Of a DNA stretch of 6,377 nucleotides, positions 5,398 to 6,377 are shown in pieces. The DNA lies in NCBI GenBank assembly GCA_030452775.1, contig JAKDLQ010000133.1, positions 1 to 6,377 on the forward strand, read 5' to 3'. A model generated the notes under the pieces. That model did not search any database. It worked only from the letters and a program-made list of their open reading frames with translations, and was not told the origin of the DNA. A program made the position numbers and the translations under genes. Every line of letters starts with the position of its first letter. The stretch's first letter is position 1. The stretch comes from Micrococcales bacterium (GTDB lineage: Bacteria; Actinomycetota; Actinomycetes; Actinomycetales; Dermatophilaceae).

Positions 5398-6344
5398 CAT
5401 TCGTGCGACTGGGCACCCGCCGCTCCGCCCTGGCCATGAGCCAGTCCAGCTGGGTGGCTGATCGAGTGCGGGCCCTCGGCCATGATGTCGAACTCGTCGA
5501 GATCACGACCGAGGGAGACGTGTCGGGTGAGCTGCTCACCGCGATCGGCGGTACGGGCGTCTTCGCGGCAGCGATCCGGCACGCGGTGCGCGAGCGCCGG
5601 ATCGACTGCGCCGTGCACTCGCTCAAGGACCTGCCGACGGCACCCGAGGAGGATCTGCTGATCGCAGCGATCCCGACGCGCGAGGACAGCCGAGATGTCC
5701 TCGTCGCACGCGACGGACTGACGCTTGGCGAGCTGCCGCCGGGCTCCGTGGTCGGCACCGGCTCTCCGCGGCGCGCCGCCCAACTCGCCGCCTTGGGCCT
5801 CGGCCTCGAGGTCCGACCCATCCGGGGCAATGTCGACACGCGCCTGGGGCTGGTCACGTCCGGTGCGCTCGATGCCGTCGTGTTGGCCCGCGCCGGCCTC
5901 GCGCGCCTCGGACGCCTCGCTCACGTCACCGAGGTCCTCGACCCGATCCAGGTCCTCCCGGCAGCCGGACAGGGTGCTCTCGCCGCCGAGTGCCGCGCCG
6001 ACCGCGCCGACGTGATCGCAGCCCTGGCACCACTCGATGACATCGATACCCGCACCTGCGTGAGCGCCGAGCGAGCCGTGCTCGCCGCCCTCGAAGCGGG
6101 ATGCACCGCCCCCATCGGGGCGCTCGCCGAAGTGGTCGACGGCGAGGACGGCCTCGAGCTGTCGCTGCGCGCCGTCGTCGGCACCGAGGACGGAGCCACC
6201 CTGCTGCGTCGATCCCTCGTCGGCCCCTACACCGAGCCGGAAGCCCTCGGGGCCCGACTCGCCCAGATCCTCCTCGAGGACGGCGCCGCCGACCTCCGAG
6301 GCCCGACCCCAGCCGATACGCACCCCCCGGAGCATGTCTCGTGA
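5394..6344 (+). CDS. hemC: Hydroxymethylbilane synthase (porphobilinogen deaminase)
   Basis: A 316-residue cytosolic enzyme that joins four porphobilinogen units into hydroxymethylbilane. Visible motifs: LGTRRSALA at 6-14; HSLKDLP at 75-81 with catalytic Asp79 (Asp84 in E. coli); GTGSPRRAAQL at 121-131; RGNVDTR at 144-150; LPAAGQGALAAEC at 188-200; and EAGCTAPIGA at 234-243, with Cys237 as the dipyrromethane cofactor attachment site. The segment IGGTGVF replaces the KGLF form of E. coli, as I recall for other actinobacteria. Residues after about 303 form a short Pro/Thr-rich tail beyond the fold. Start ATG 5394 overlaps the hemA stop; the stop overlaps the next start (GTGA). It takes porphobilinogen made by HemB, which is not in the window, and feeds the uroporphyrinogen-III synthase that should follow. 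Confidence 0.97.
   Translation: MTFVRLGTRRSALAMSQSSWVADRVRALGHDVELVEITTEGDVSGELLTAIGGTGVFAAAIRHAVRERRIDCAVHSLKDLPTAPEEDLLIAAIPTREDSRDVLVARDGLTLGELPPGSVVGTGSPRRAAQLAALGLGLEVRPIRGNVDTRLGLVTSGALDAVVLARAGLARLGRLAHVTEVLDPIQVLPAAGQGALAAECRADRADVIAALAPLDDIDTRTCVSAERAVLAALEAGCTAPIGALAEVVDGEDGLELSLRAVVGTEDGATLLRRSLVGPYTEPEALGARLAQILLEDGAADLRGPTPADTHPPEHVS
6329..6332 (+). promoter_or_regulatory. Shine-Dalgarno deciding the start of the gene after hemC
   Basis: GGAG lies eight bases before GTG 6341, good spacing. It is only one base from ATG 6334, an alternative start in another frame. Spacing therefore favours GTG 6341. Confidence 0.5.
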
Positions 6345-6377
6345 CTCGTTCGCGCCAGCCGTCCCGTCCTCCCATCG
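6341..6377 (+). CDS. hemD: Start of a hemD-type gene (uroporphyrinogen-III synthase, perhaps fused to methyltransferase), cut by the window end
   Basis: Only twelve codons are present: VTRSRQPSRPPI. GTG 6341 overlaps the hemC stop by four bases and has a Shine-Dalgarno at 6329-6332. In Streptomyces and Mycobacterium the gene after hemC is hemD, often a bifunctional uroporphyrinogen-III C-methyltransferase/synthase. The basic opening resembles the MTRGRKPRPGRI start I recall for the mycobacterial protein. The call rests mainly on gene order; too little sequence exists to see any domain, and the fusion state is unknown. Confidence 0.6.
   Translation, partial: MTRSRQPSRPPI

Noticed and set aside
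5079..6335. 418-codon open frame on the - strand over hemA and hemC
   Set aside because: Antisense shadow of two certain genes, with no recognisable domain and no ribosome site evident.
6334..6377. ATG 6334 as the start of the gene after hemC
   Set aside because: The GGAG site is one base away, and the frame differs from the GTG 6341 frame, whose opening resembles known HemD N-termini. Not fully excluded because the window ends.

Overview
The window is GC-rich, with dense coding, GTG/ATG starts and 4-base stop/start overlaps. The gene order fits a high-GC actinobacterium. It combines the bS22 / galE-like / acyltransferase / glutaredoxin-like order known around the hem genes of Mycobacterium with the rex-hemA-hemC-hemD order known from Streptomyces. 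The presence of rex argues against Mycobacterium itself, which as far as I recall lacks it. I cannot place the genus from sequence alone.

Left part (1-2872): the 3' end of the tiny basic ribosomal protein bS22 is followed by two strong hairpins. Next come an atypical NAD-binding SDR/epimerase-like protein (284-1330) and, overlapping it by 4 bases, a PlsC-like lysophospholipid acyltransferase (1327-2844) with a long disordered N-terminal extension. A hairpin four bases after the acyltransferase stop probably ends this two-gene unit. The SDR seems to lack the catalytic Tyr/Lys pair, so it may bind rather than convert its ligand.

Middle part (2873-3352): a repeat-rich spacer carries a probable leaderless promoter for a 91-residue glutaredoxin-like CxxC protein. 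A second spacer follows, holding a near-consensus Rex operator, TTGTGCATCGCTTCACAA, embedded in a promoter.

Right part (3353-6377): rex, hemA, hemC and the first codons of a hemD-type gene are joined by 4-base overlaps (GTGA, ATGA, GTGA), so they form one translationally coupled operon. Rex senses the NADH/NAD+ ratio; HemA and HemC carry the glutamate-derived (C5) tetrapyrrole route from glutamyl-tRNA to hydroxymethylbilane. The operator in front of rex implies autoregulation and coupling of heme supply to redox state, as known for Streptomyces coelicolor rex-hemACD.

I see no mobile element, CRISPR array, tRNA, rRNA or clearly novel multi-gene system. The items most worth a second look are the degenerate active site of the SDR, the disordered extension of its coupled acyltransferase, and the structured spacers.
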